Position numbers and translations under genes: made by a program
Shown: positions 55,113 to 63,753 of the stretch, in pieces
Layout of the letters: each line of letters begins with the position of its first letter
How positions within the stretch are numbered: position 1 is the stretch's first letter
Notes under the pieces: model-generated
What the model saw: the letters and a program-made list of their open reading frames with translations, nothing else
The model's database searches: none
Told to the model about the DNA's origin: nothing
Assembly (NCBI GenBank): GCA_022701275.1
Contig: CP031740.1
Span: forward strand, 1,499,001 to 1,563,000
Source of the DNA: Microcoleus vaginatus PCC 9802
Lineage (GTDB): Bacteria; Cyanobacteriota; Cyanobacteriia; Cyanobacteriales; Microcoleaceae
Length of the DNA: 64,000 nt
Reading direction: 5' to 3'

Positions 55113-55611
55113 TATTCTTCGCTTTTCCTTCTGTCATCTGACTAATGACTACTAATTGCTGACTAATGACTACAGTCGGGGACGCAAAAACCGGGATTAC
55201 TCAAGAAAATTGAAACAGAAATTCTCAATCTTCATTTAGGCTTTATTTCAAAATTGTTTGGGTCTTACGCGCCCAACTACTACAGCATTTTTCTAAAATT
55301 ATGACTTGCGTAACAAGCTGTTTAAAACGCGCTCGCTCTTCTTCAGAGTGGCATTCCCCGCCCCCCATTTATATTCTTTTGCCAATTTTCAAAGCTGAGA
55401 CTTGTGCCGCATCCCCATAGAATCCGGCTACCACGGGGGGATTGCCCCTACCAAACACTATCTCATGACTAATGATTTATTACTAAGTAGGTGGAAATAA
55501 ACATGGCGTGGGGGAGGCAGAGTTTTGCATTAATAATAAACTGGCCGCTAGTAGAGATCATTGCCTTACCGCCCCTACGATATTTTATTTTTTGTGGGAT
55601 CTGCCTAATTT
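55113..55611. other. Intergenic region, no gene seen
   Basis: Holds direct copies of GACTAATGACTACTAATTGC type (55138-55172) and a C-rich stretch near 55360. No coding frame convincing. Confidence 0.5.
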
Positions 55612-56097
55612 TTAACTAATGACTTCTGACGAAAGCCGCTTCTTCTCAATATATTGCTGGTGGTAATCCTCTGCCATATAAAATTCACCAGCAGGTTTGA
55701 TTTCGGTGGCAATATCTTTGTCGTATTTACCGGAGATTTGCAATTTTTGTTTGGAGAGGCGAGCGGCTTTTTCTTGTTCGGAATTATGATAAAAAATCAC
55801 AGACCTGTACTGTTCGCCTCGGTCGGGGCCTTGGCGATTGATTTGGGTAGGATCGTGACAGTTCCAGAATACATCTAGCAGTGCTTCGTAACTGACCTGC
55901 GATCGATCGTACTCTACCAGCACTGATTCAGCGTGACCGGTGACTCTGGCGCAAACATCCAGGTAGCACGGGTTCGGCCAGTGACCTCCTGTATAGCCCG
56001 CAGCAGTCGAGACGACACCCGCAACGGCGCGAAACTTGTGTTCAACTCCCCAAAAACAACCGGCGGCAAATGTGGCTTTTTCCATCGTGTTACTCAT
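55612..56097 (-). CDS. msrA: Peptide methionine sulfoxide reductase A
   Basis: 161 residues. MsrA repairs the S epimer of oxidised methionine in proteins, using thioredoxin. The catalytic Cys is in AAGCFWGVEHKFR (about 14), with conserved GYTGGHWPNPCYLDVCARVT and WNCHDPTQINRQGPDRGEQY. ATG 56097; a second Met four codons on is also family-like. It lies 27 bases after holB on the same strand, so it probably belongs to the tmk-holB transcript. Confidence 0.93.
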   Translation of the reverse strand: MSNTMEKATFAAGCFWGVEHKFRAVAGVVSTAAGYTGGHWPNPCYLDVCARVTGHAESVLVEYDRSQVSYEALLDVFWNCHDPTQINRQGPDRGEQYRSVIFYHNSEQEKAARLSKQKLQISGKYDKDIATEIKPAGEFYMAEDYHQQYIEKKRLSSEVIS

Positions 56098-56124
56098 CGT
56101 ATTGCGCTCAAACTCGGCACTAAA

Positions 56125-57087
56125 TTATGCTTGACATATTCCCATTAGTGTGCATTCCCAAACTAATCGCGGCTGTACGTAGTTTAGCAAATATTGTCGT
56201 GCTTTTTCCAAGGGTTCTAAGGGCGATCGACTAATTCCCCCTGCCAAAAATTGCTGCCAGTAACAGTGTTGTAAATAATCGATTAACCACAACTGAGATT
56301 CAGTATCTAAAGTTTTATCAATTTCCTTGGCCAATTCCAAAGCAGACCGCAGGTTTTGAGGCAACTGCTTCACTTTTTGCAGCAAATCCTCGGGTATTGA
56401 TTGCAGTTGCTGCCAAATAGAAATTGCCTCCCCAGGACTTCCCTGAGCCATCCCCATTACCTCGGGATGATCTAAAATCTCCGCGAATCCCGCTTGCTGC
56501 AAAACTTGTGCCATTGCTTCGGGATTCAGCCGAGAAAACTGAATTTTTTGACAGCGGGAAATTAAAGTCGGCAGCAAAGCTTCCACAGTCGGAGCAATTA
56601 AAACGAGCGCTGCTTTTCCCGGTTCTTCCAATGTCTTCAACAAGCCGTTAGCGGCTCCCTCACCCATTGTTTCTGCTTGTTCCAAAACTACGACTGAACG
56701 CGCCGCTTCTAACGGCGGTCGGCTGAGAAAATCACCGATTTCTCGAACTTGTTCTAAACGAATTTGTGGTGGTGCTTTCCGTTTTAAACCGGCTTCCTCT
56801 GCTTCCTTTGGTGTAAGCCGTTTGCCTTGGTTCATGTAAGTTGGTTCTACCCAAAGTAAGTCTGGATGATTGCGCTGCTGCACGCGATTTTGCACGGAGG
56901 CTATTAATCGGGTTTCGGCAAGATTGGCTGAGAATAAAAGCTCGATGAAACACTGAGCAGCTAAACTTTTGCCGATGCCGTTAGAGCCGACAAATAAATA
57001 ACCAGGAGCAATTCGGTTTCGCTCGACTGCTTGTGTTAGCAATTCTACTGCTCGCTCTTGTCCGATTAATGATGTGAAATAATTCAT
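56125..57087 (-). CDS. holB: DNA polymerase III subunit delta'
   Basis: 320 residues from ATG 57087 (MNYFTSLIGQERAVELLTQA). The frame continues upstream through a tandem repeat, but that is not natural protein. HolB is the delta' subunit of the clamp loader. It has a Walker A-like loop LFVGSNGIGKSLAAQ and the SRC motif TLISRCQKIQFSRL. Its start is 242 bases from tmk, with an AGAAGGA repeat array between. tmk-holB is a common replication pair. Confidence 0.85.
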   Translation of the reverse strand: MNYFTSLIGQERAVELLTQAVERNRIAPGYLFVGSNGIGKSLAAQCFIELLFSANLAETRLIASVQNRVQQRNHPDLLWVEPTYMNQGKRLTPKEAEEAGLKRKAPPQIRLEQVREIGDFLSRPPLEAARSVVVLEQAETMGEGAANGLLKTLEEPGKAALVLIAPTVEALLPTLISRCQKIQFSRLNPEAMAQVLQQAGFAEILDHPEVMGMAQGSPGEAISIWQQLQSIPEDLLQKVKQLPQNLRSALELAKEIDKTLDTESQLWLIDYLQHCYWQQFLAGGISRSPLEPLEKARQYLLNYVQPRLVWECTLMGICQA

Positions 57088-57093
57088 ATTTGC

Positions 57094-57156
57094 GGAAGAA
57101 GGAAGAAGGAAGAAGGAAGAGGGAAGAAGGAAAGAGGAATAAGGAAGGAGGAAGAA
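57094..57156. repeat. Heptanucleotide tandem repeat (AGAAGGA type)
   Basis: About eight AGAAGGA/AGAGGGA units directly upstream of holB, same family as 25283-25338. Transcription of holB may start beyond it. Confidence 0.85.
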
Positions 57157-57290
57157 AATCTCGGGTTTCAGCAAGTCAGAACATCATAACCGTCGGCGCG
57201 GCTACTATAATACCAAAAGGTTATTATGGTTTAAGGGACTGCTAAATAATTATTTTGAGTTAAGAATGTTAAATTGTAAGTTCTTGGAGC

Positions 57291-57312
57291 CGGACAGGGC
57301 ATTGCCGTGTCT
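57291..57312. repeat. GGACACGGCATTGCCGTG-type dispersed repeat
   Basis: CGGACAGGGCATTGCCGTGTC followed by CTCTAC. Relatives lie at 61457-61482 and near 28758. Palindromic core GGCATTGCC. Confidence 0.55.
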
Positions 57313-57329
57313 CTACACATTATCTAGCG

Positions 57330-57998
57330 CTATTTTTCAGAAGAGGTATTATTTAAATATCCCCAAGCTTCTAACCTGCTAGTTACAATAGCTTGAATTT
57401 CCTGAGCGACTTCATATTCAGGGCGATCGGCATTTATCCGGACAATTCGAGATTTATTTTCCTGGGCTAACTCCGCAAAACCTTGCTGTACAAGGCGGTG
57501 AAACTTCAAATCTGCTTGCTCGATCCGATCGCACTCTCCCCGAGATCTTACCCTCGCCAAACCCGCCTCCACATTAATATCCAGCCACAAAGTCAGATCG
57601 CTTTCCAAGCCGCCGGTGGCAATTGCATTCAACTGCTTAATTAAATTTAAGTTAAGACCGCGGCCGTAGCCCTGATAAGCAATCGTAGAGTCAGTAAAGC
57701 GATCGCATAAAACAATCGTTCCCTTCGATAACTCGGGTTTGAGAAAAGTTTCGACGTGTTGAGCGCGATCGGCAGCGTACATGAGTAATTCTGCTCGGTC
57801 GGATACAGATTCGCCCCCATCTTGTTTCAGCAGCAAATGTCGCAGTCCCCTTCCTAGCTCAGTACCCCCCGGTTCGCGAGTAGCCACCAAGCGGACTGTC
57901 AGAAAGCAACTTGCTTGCAGGAACTGTATCAAGCGCTGCATTTGCGTAGTTTTACCGGCACCTTCAACCCCCTCAAACACGATAAGTTTGCCCTTCAT
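57330..57998 (-). CDS. tmk: Thymidylate kinase
   Basis: 222 residues. Tmk phosphorylates dTMP to dTDP. P-loop FEGVEGAGKTTQ (residues 9-20), the DR(Y/F) motif in VLCDRFTDSTIAYQGYGRG (about 95) and the LID region RVRSRGECDRIEQADLKF. Normal length. ATG start at 57998. First gene of a - strand run with holB and msrA. Confidence 0.92.
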   Translation of the reverse strand: MKGKLIVFEGVEGAGKTTQMQRLIQFLQASCFLTVRLVATREPGGTELGRGLRHLLLKQDGGESVSDRAELLMYAADRAQHVETFLKPELSKGTIVLCDRFTDSTIAYQGYGRGLNLNLIKQLNAIATGGLESDLTLWLDINVEAGLARVRSRGECDRIEQADLKFHRLVQQGFAELAQENKSRIVRINADRPEYEVAQEIQAIVTSRLEAWGYLNNTSSEK

Positions 57999-58103
57999 TG
58001 CCCTAACTTTCCACCTGAATAAAATAAATCCATATTGTTCTGTTCATCTGTTCGAGGTTCGGTATGATAATAAAGTCTAAATGCCTCACGGCTGGAGTTT
58101 TTT

Positions 58104-58451
58104 ATGGCTCGCTATACTGGTTTTTTTATCGTTGCCGTTCCCATCGACCGTCTCCGTCAGTCCCTGATTGAAATTTTAGAGTCATGCAATCTTGATATTA
58201 TCTACAATACAGGAGATTCCGTCATGGCTCGCGAGCTCCCAGGTCAAGTTTCGATTGCCAAACTTGTCACCGCAGAAGTCCTAATTGAGAAAAACATGAC
58301 CAGCGACTCAGAGGTTCGCATGAACTTCGTGATTAAAAACGAAGAGCTGCCCCTGCAAACCAACAACCACTGCCGTCAAATGTTCGAGCTAGTGAGTCGT
58401 TCAATTATGAACAACAATAACTGGCGACTTTTGGAAAGTATGGCACTGTAG
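58104..58451 (+). CDS. Conserved cyanobacterial protein of unknown function
   Basis: 115 residues. No known domain. MARYTGFFIVAVPIDRLRQS and SLIEILESCNLDIIYNTGDS form an alpha-beta start, and the rest (SVMARELPGQVSIAKLVTAE) appears to be a compact mixed fold. No signal peptide or membrane helix. Divergent from tmk, so a shared promoter region of about 105 bases lies upstream. Confidence 0.65.
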   Translation: MARYTGFFIVAVPIDRLRQSLIEILESCNLDIIYNTGDSVMARELPGQVSIAKLVTAEVLIEKNMTSDSEVRMNFVIKNEELPLQTNNHCRQMFELVSRSIMNNNNWRLLESMAL

Positions 58452-58648
58452 CCCTCAGTCAGTCAATTTGAGGTGTGAGATTTTCGATTGACTCTACAGA
58501 TTAATCAGAGGGTTCTAACTAAGGTGGAAACTTCTTGGCTCTCGACTCCTGGTGTGAGGGGTTTGTCTCCCTCTTGGGAGGAGGTCATTAGTCATTAGTT
58601 TCTAGCTAATGACCGATGACCTCCGAGTTTTATCTGCAATCCCTAAAT

Positions 58649-61243
58649 TTAAGCTCGAAATCCGCGTCGCAGCAGCAAAGAATTTGTAACAACGCTAACA
58701 GAACTAAACGCCATAAATGCTCCCGCCGCCGCAGGACTGAGTAGAATTCCGGTGGCAGGCAGCAAGATACCCGCTGCAACCGGAATTCCCAGAGTATTGT
58801 AACCAAATGCCCAAAATAAGTTTTGGCGAATCTTATTAAAAGTAGCGCGCCCCAGCTCGATCGACTCAACAACATCCATCAAAGCATTTCGCATCAGCAC
58901 AATTTGAGCAGTCTCAACTGCTACATCAGTGCCGCAGTGCAAACCGATACCGACATCAGCTTGAGCCAAAGCCGGCGCGTCATTGATACCATCCCCCACC
59001 ACAGCCACTTTACAGCCTTGGGCTTGCAAAGTCGCGATCGCCCGAGCCTTCCCATCCGGCCGCACTTCGGCCAAAACATCAGCCGCCGTCAAATCTAGCT
59101 GCTGCGCCGTCGCCGCCGCCGCAGACGCCGTATCCCCCGTCAGCATCATCACCCGCAATCCCATGCCCCGCAAACGTTCCACCGCCGCCTTAGCATCCAG
59201 CCTCAGAGTATCTTTTAGCCCAATTACCCCCAGCAAAACGCCCCCAGAAGCCACGTAAACCGCCGTTTTGCCTTGCAAAGACCCCGACAATTCCGTCGCC
59301 ACAGCGACCCCCTGCTTCTTCATCCACTCAGCATTCCCCGCGAACACCCGTCTGCCCTCCACCAAAGCAGAAACCCCGAATCCCGGTTCCGTGGAGAAAT
59401 CCTCAGCAGCTAACAGCGGCAAACCTTGTTGTTGAGCTTCCAGCAAAATCGCTGCGGCGATGGGATGACAAGCGCCCCTTTCCACCGCCGCCGCAATTTG
59501 CAGCAGTTTTGAGTCAACCGCAGTGCCAGAAACTCCATCAATTGTGGAACAAACCTCTTGTTTGCCTCCAGAAACCCCATCAATTGTGGAACAGGCATCT
59601 TGCCTGTTGCCAGAAACCCCATCAATTGTGGAACAGGCATCTTGCCTGTTGCCAACATTAATATCTGAGTTCAAATCCAACTCCGAATTCTGGAAAATCG
59701 GCAAATAATCTGTGAGTGTGAGATTTCCGGTTGTCAGAGTGCCCGTCTTGTCAAAAACCACCGTATCTAATTGATGCACCCGTTCTAAAACATCACCACC
59801 GCGAATTAAAAGCCCGCGCTCCGCCCCGATGCCAGAACCGACTAAAATTGCTGTTGGGGTAGCCAGTCCCAAAGCGCAAGGACAAGCAATGACTAAAACT
59901 GCGATCGCCAATTTCAAACTTAATAGCAAAGGCGATTGATAATGAATAATTGGCAATTGATTTCCCATATTCATTGCCCCGTGTCCCATATCCATTGCCC
60001 CTTGTCCTAAAAGCACAGAAGGCCAAATATGAGTCCCGGCAAAATACCAAAATAGGAAAGTTAAAAGCGATATCGCCATTACCCCATACACAAAATATCC
60101 CGCGACAGTATCAGCTAAATTTTGAATCGGCGCTTTGCGAGTTTGGGCGGCCTGTACCAAAGCCACCATTTGAGCTACAGTTGTTTCCTTACCGGTGCGA
60201 GTTGCCCGCATCACAACTGCCCCGGATTTATTGATAGTTCCGGCCGCAACTGTATCTCCTGGTTGCTTCAAAACCGGCATTGATTCGCCAGTCAGCATCG
60301 ACTCATCTATCGTTGTTTTGCCTTCGCAGACTTCACCGTCTACTGGTATTTTTTCCCCAGGCAAAACTTGCAGCCATTCTCCCACTCGGACGCGATCGGC
60401 AGGAATTTCAATGTATTGTGGATCGTAGACCGCAGATGTCGAGCTTAAAGCCAATTCTTCCGATCGCAAATCTAAACTCGGGAGTTTAAAATCAACTAAG
60501 CGGGCTTTCGCCGGCTGCAATGCGATTAAAGCTTGCAAAGCTGATGCAGCGCGCCGTCTGGCTTGCTGTTCGAGAGTTTTGCCCAACAAAATAAAGCCCA
60601 GCAGCATCACCGGTTCGTCAAAAAAGCACTCCCATCCCATCCGTGGAAACAGCAGCGCCGCGTTGCTAGCGGTGTAAGCTGTGACAGCGCCTAAAGCTAC
60701 CAAAGTATTCATGTTGGGTGCATTTCGCCACAAACTGCGGCACCCGTCAACGATAATCGGGCGGCCCGGTAGCAGCAAAGCTAGGGTGGCGAGTCCCCAG
60801 TGAAACCAAATATTGCTGAGAATAGGGGCTTTTGTGCCGAGTACGTGACCTAAACCGGATAAAATAATTAGGATTAGGGCGATCGTCAATTGCTTGATTT
60901 GCTGTCGAATTTCTTGCCGCCGCCGTTCAATTGTTGCCGCTTCTGCTTCCCGCTGATTTTCACCTAAACGAGACTGAGAGGGAAATCCATTATCAGTCAA
61001 CTTTTTCGCTAAAGCTTCTGCATCGACAGTCCCCGGTTGACACTCAACCGTCGCCACTTCTACGGCTAAGTTAACGCAAGCTGAAATTACGCCTGAATAT
61101 TGCATGAGTTGGCGTTCCACAGCTTTCGCGCAGCCGGCACATTTCATCCCGCCGACATCGAAAGTAACAAGTTCTGGCGGTGATTCGTTAACTGGTAGGA
61201 TTTCTGGTTGAATTTCGGGGATTGTTTTGGGTAGAAATTGCAT
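58649..61243 (-). CDS. Copper-type heavy metal P1B-ATPase with repeat-encoded insert
   Basis: 864 residues. N-terminal metal-binding domain with GGMKCAGCAKAVERQ (about 31), membrane helices, the ion-path motif ACPCALGLATP (about 457), phosphorylation site VVFDKTGTLTTG (about 498), ATP-binding His-Pro in ACHPIAAAIL (about 590) and hinge VGDGINDAPALAQ (about 750). CPC marks Cu+ specificity; the cyanobacterial family members are CtaA (plasma membrane) and PacS (thylakoid), and I cannot tell which this is. Residues about 532-573, between the phosphorylation site and the His-Pro motif, contain three copies of a 14-residue unit (GNRQDACSTIDGVS and variants) written by an intergenic repeat. Confidence 0.88.
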   Translation of the reverse strand: MQFLPKTIPEIQPEILPVNESPPELVTFDVGGMKCAGCAKAVERQLMQYSGVISACVNLAVEVATVECQPGTVDAEALAKKLTDNGFPSQSRLGENQREAEAATIERRRQEIRQQIKQLTIALILIILSGLGHVLGTKAPILSNIWFHWGLATLALLLPGRPIIVDGCRSLWRNAPNMNTLVALGAVTAYTASNAALLFPRMGWECFFDEPVMLLGFILLGKTLEQQARRRAASALQALIALQPAKARLVDFKLPSLDLRSEELALSSTSAVYDPQYIEIPADRVRVGEWLQVLPGEKIPVDGEVCEGKTTIDESMLTGESMPVLKQPGDTVAAGTINKSGAVVMRATRTGKETTVAQMVALVQAAQTRKAPIQNLADTVAGYFVYGVMAISLLTFLFWYFAGTHIWPSVLLGQGAMDMGHGAMNMGNQLPIIHYQSPLLLSLKLAIAVLVIACPCALGLATPTAILVGSGIGAERGLLIRGGDVLERVHQLDTVVFDKTGTLTTGNLTLTDYLPIFQNSELDLNSDINVGNRQDACSTIDGVSGNRQDACSTIDGVSGGKQEVCSTIDGVSGTAVDSKLLQIAAAVERGACHPIAAAILLEAQQQGLPLLAAEDFSTEPGFGVSALVEGRRVFAGNAEWMKKQGVAVATELSGSLQGKTAVYVASGGVLLGVIGLKDTLRLDAKAAVERLRGMGLRVMMLTGDTASAAAATAQQLDLTAADVLAEVRPDGKARAIATLQAQGCKVAVVGDGINDAPALAQADVGIGLHCGTDVAVETAQIVLMRNALMDVVESIELGRATFNKIRQNLFWAFGYNTLGIPVAAGILLPATGILLSPAAAGAFMAFSSVSVVTNSLLLRRGFRA
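59525..59650. repeat. Three 42-bp tandem repeats in the P-type ATPase frame
   Basis: Units at 59525-59566 (degenerate), 59567-59608 and 59609-59650, each containing GTGGAACAGGCATCTTGCCT or a variant. The core AACAGGCATCTTGCCTGTT is a palindrome also found at about 43902-43927, 63654-63679 and 63720-63746 between genes. Confidence 0.85.
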
Positions 61244-61544
61244 GGTTTTTTTTGGTATTGATTAGAATATTCCGCCACTTCTGAAAGGGTTTAATACACT
61301 GTTTAGACAAATGTCTATATTTTGATCATAGATAAATATTGTGGCATCTTCCAAAAGTGTTAGTTTTTTTTAATTCTTATTAGTTGCAGGCGGTTAAATC
61401 CGCAGCCCGGGAGGGGTTTTAACTACTGTCGGACTGCGAGTTTAATGCTAAGACCCACTTGGGACACGGCATTGCCGTTTCCCTACTTGATATAATGAGC
61501 CAATTGCCTAGTTAGTATCCAGCTTTTATTTGACGAATTTAGCT
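61244..61544. other. Intergenic region between the ATPase and a small protein
   Basis: Divergent. Holds AT-rich DNA, a GCAGGCGGTTAAATCCGCAG stretch near 61387 and the GGACACGGCATTGCC repeat (61457-61482). No gene or metal-response operator recognised. Confidence 0.5.
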
Positions 61545-61751
61545 ATGACAGAAACACCAAAATTTTATATTGTCAAACGTCCTGTAGGTAATTGCGAGAT
61601 TGTGCCGTTGGCGGAGCCCTCGCAGAGGATCGCGCAACTTGAAGAACAAAACCCCAGTATTATTGAAAAGTGGGGCCCTTACGATTCTGCCGAAGATGCC
61701 ATTGCCCGCCGCATCGGATTAATTCGCGCCGGCAAATGCCAGCCGCAATGA
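61545..61751 (+). CDS. Small conserved cyanobacterial protein with repeat-derived centre
   Basis: 68 residues from ATG 61545. Start MTETPKFYIVKRPVGNCEIV, end KWGPYDSAEDAIARRIGLIR. No known family; the tail resembles a short nucleic-acid or protein-binding module seen in many cyanobacterial small proteins. The middle (PLAEPSQRIAQ) is written by the GTTAGCGAAG...CGCAGAGGATCGC repeat family at 61604-61635. Function unknown. Confidence 0.6.
   Translation: MTETPKFYIVKRPVGNCEIVPLAEPSQRIAQLEEQNPSIIEKWGPYDSAEDAIARRIGLIRAGKCQPQ
61604..61635. repeat. Dispersed repeat inside a small gene
   Basis: GTTGGCGGAGCCCTCGCAGA followed by GGATCGCGC; same family as 22908-22946 and 51557-51595. Confidence 0.6.
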
Positions 61752-62139
61752 CGAATTACTATTACTTTCCTCCGCATCGCGAAAGCTAACGTGATATCAA
61801 ATCTGTTAGCAGCGGAATTATTCATATCTCTCTTCTCGACCTCTGCGTGAATCACCCTCAATTCCTTGTCATCTGCAGTGAAGAAATTCTCTTTTTTTAA
61901 CCGCAGATACAGGCAGATAAACACAGATTAACGCAGATTAATTATATCAATGCCGGTTGCACCGTCCGTGATGGTGGACTGTTAACTGGATTTTACGCCC
62001 GACGATGCTACCGGCATTGATATGACTCGCAATGACGAATTGCCAAAAATAGCGAAGCATTCGAGTTGAAAATCTGGGCTTTTAGCCGTAAATCTTCCCC
62101 CGAATGCTTTTTTTTTAACTGAAACCCTACACAGGTTTT
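61752..62139. other. Intergenic region with repeats and terminator-like hairpin
   Basis: Contains an AACCGCAGATACAGGCAGAT repeat (61896-61941), a perfect 14-bp inverted pair (61944-61957 and 62010-62023) enclosing 52 bases, and an AAGCATTCG/CGAATGCTT hairpin (62055-62063, 62101-62109) with a long loop and a run of T (62110-62116). No gene seen. Confidence 0.5.
61944..62023. repeat. 80-bp element with perfect 14-bp terminal inverted repeats
   Basis: ATATCAATGCCGGT at 61944-61957 and its exact complement at 62010-62023. The interior (GCACCGTCCGTGATGGTGGA) also contains a small inverted pair. No coding seen; a MITE-like or RNA hairpin. Confidence 0.6.
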
Positions 62140-63495
62140 CTACTTAGATTTAGAAGGTGCTGCACTCGGTTTTGCTTGCGCCGCATTCGGTTTAGGTGGC
62201 GCTGCATTCGGTTTCGACTGCGCCTTATCATTCCCGGTTTTACCAGTAACTTGCTGTGTCAAAACTTCCATAGCTTTGGCGTACTGCGGATCGGCCGTTG
62301 TAGCGATTTTATCGCGATCGCGCCTCAATTCCTGTTTTTGAGCGTCGGTGAGTTCTACCTTGAAATCTGGTTCAATTCCGGCCTTGTTGATATCAGTGCC
62401 CTTGGGAGTAAAATACTTGGCAATTGTCACTGCCAAACCGGCACCATTTCCCACGCCGCGTACTGACTGAACTAAACCTTTACCAAACGTCTTTGTTCCC
62501 ACCAAAACCGCGCGCTTGTTGTCTTGCAAAGCACCGGATAGAATCTCGCTAGCACTTGCTGAACCGCCATCTACCAGTACAACTAACGGTTTGTCTGTGA
62601 GATCTGCCTTATTTGCAGTTTGTTTATCGGCCTCACCGACTCGATCGACCGTCGAGACGATCGTACCTTCTTTGAGCCACATCCGAGCAATTTCAATACT
62701 TCCGTACAGCAACCCGCCGGGATTGGAACGCAAGTCTAAAATATAGCCCGTTACCTTTTTCTGTTCCAAATCCTTAATTGCCGTTCGCATTTCCGATGCA
62801 GCATTCGCACTGAACTGATTTAAGCGAATATAGCCGACTTCTCCGATCGGACTTTTCTGCACCGACTTCCGCACGGGATGAATTTCAATTTTAGCGCGCT
62901 TCAGCTTAAATTCTAATTCCTTCTTTTCCCGCAAAATCGTCAGCGTCACCTCAGTATTGGCCTGACCGCGAATCAAACTTACCGCTTGATTCGTATCCAT
63001 GCCTTCTGTGCTCTTGCCGTCAATCTTAGTAATGATATCTTTTGCTAGAATCCCAGCAGTAAAAGCAGGGGTATCTTCGATCGGCGAAATCACCACCAAC
63101 TTCTTAGTTTCCTCATCTTGAGTCAACTGAATCCCAACTCCTGTCAGTTCCCCAGAAGTTTCAACCTGCATATTCTGGAACTCTTTAGGGTCCATAAACC
63201 GCGTATAAGGATCGTCCAGCTTCTTCAGCATTTCCCGAATTGCTTTGTAAGCTTCCTCGTCGCTGGTATAAGTCCGATTCAAATAATCATTCCGCACCGC
63301 TTTCCAGTCAACCTGGTTAAAAGTGCCATCTACATAACTTTTGTCAATAATCTGCCAAACTTCATCAACTAACTCTTTAGGGCTTCCCCTAAAAGAAGCC
63401 AGAGATTTAGAACTGCAACCAGTGTTCGCAAGAGTTACGGCAGTGAGTACCACCGCTGCTGCACTTAGAACAAGCCCTCGTTTTGTTATAACCAT
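62140..63495 (-). CDS. Carboxyl-terminal processing protease, S41 family
   Basis: 451 residues. CtpA-type proteases cut C-terminal tails; in cyanobacteria one paralogue matures D1 of photosystem II. A lipoprotein-type signal (LTAVTLANTGCSS, lipobox Cys27) places it in the periplasm or lumen. PDZ domain about 105-190 (GVGIQLTQDEETKKLVVISP), S41 domain 200-390. The catalytic Ser is in VDGGSASASEILSG (about 313) and Lys in TKTFGKGLVQSVRG (about 336). The tail is a KPNAAPPKPNAAQAKPSAAP repeat. Whether it is CtpA, CtpB or CtpC cannot be decided by sequence here. ATG start at 63495. Confidence 0.88.
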   Translation of the reverse strand: MVITKRGLVLSAAAVVLTAVTLANTGCSSKSLASFRGSPKELVDEVWQIIDKSYVDGTFNQVDWKAVRNDYLNRTYTSDEEAYKAIREMLKKLDDPYTRFMDPKEFQNMQVETSGELTGVGIQLTQDEETKKLVVISPIEDTPAFTAGILAKDIITKIDGKSTEGMDTNQAVSLIRGQANTEVTLTILREKKELEFKLKRAKIEIHPVRKSVQKSPIGEVGYIRLNQFSANAASEMRTAIKDLEQKKVTGYILDLRSNPGGLLYGSIEIARMWLKEGTIVSTVDRVGEADKQTANKADLTDKPLVVLVDGGSASASEILSGALQDNKRAVLVGTKTFGKGLVQSVRGVGNGAGLAVTIAKYFTPKGTDINKAGIEPDFKVELTDAQKQELRRDRDKIATTADPQYAKAMEVLTQQVTGKTGNDKAQSKPNAAPPKPNAAQAKPSAAPSKSK

Positions 63496-63612
63496 TTGTG
63501 TGACGCGCGGGAGGAAAAGAGTTCAGAATAATTACGCTCAATCTAACACAGGCAAGGCCGGCTCGCGTTTGGCGTACATATATTATTCCACTTTGCCGAG
63601 TTCTATTCAGGG

Positions 63613-63750
63613 CGGGCTAGAAGCAACTGCCCACAAGAAACTTGATGTTTTTTTGTGGAACAGGCATCTTGCCTGTTCCTGACGGGCTAGGCGCAACGGC
63701 CCACAAGAAACTTGATGTTTTGTGGAACAGGCATCTTGCCTGTTCTTCAG
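63613..63750. repeat. Two tandem units with AACAGGCATCTTGCCTGTT palindrome
   Basis: Units 63613-63682 and 63683-63750, each reading GGGCTAG.. CAAGAAACTTGATGTTTT, then GTGGAACAGGCATCTTGCCT. This is the intergenic form of the repeat written into the ATPase gene. Confidence 0.75.
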
Positions 63751-63753
63751 GGG

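Noticed and set aside
57088..57174. Upstream extension of holB through the AGAAGGA array
   Set aside because: The added residues are the translated tandem repeat; HolB homologues begin at the MNYF start.
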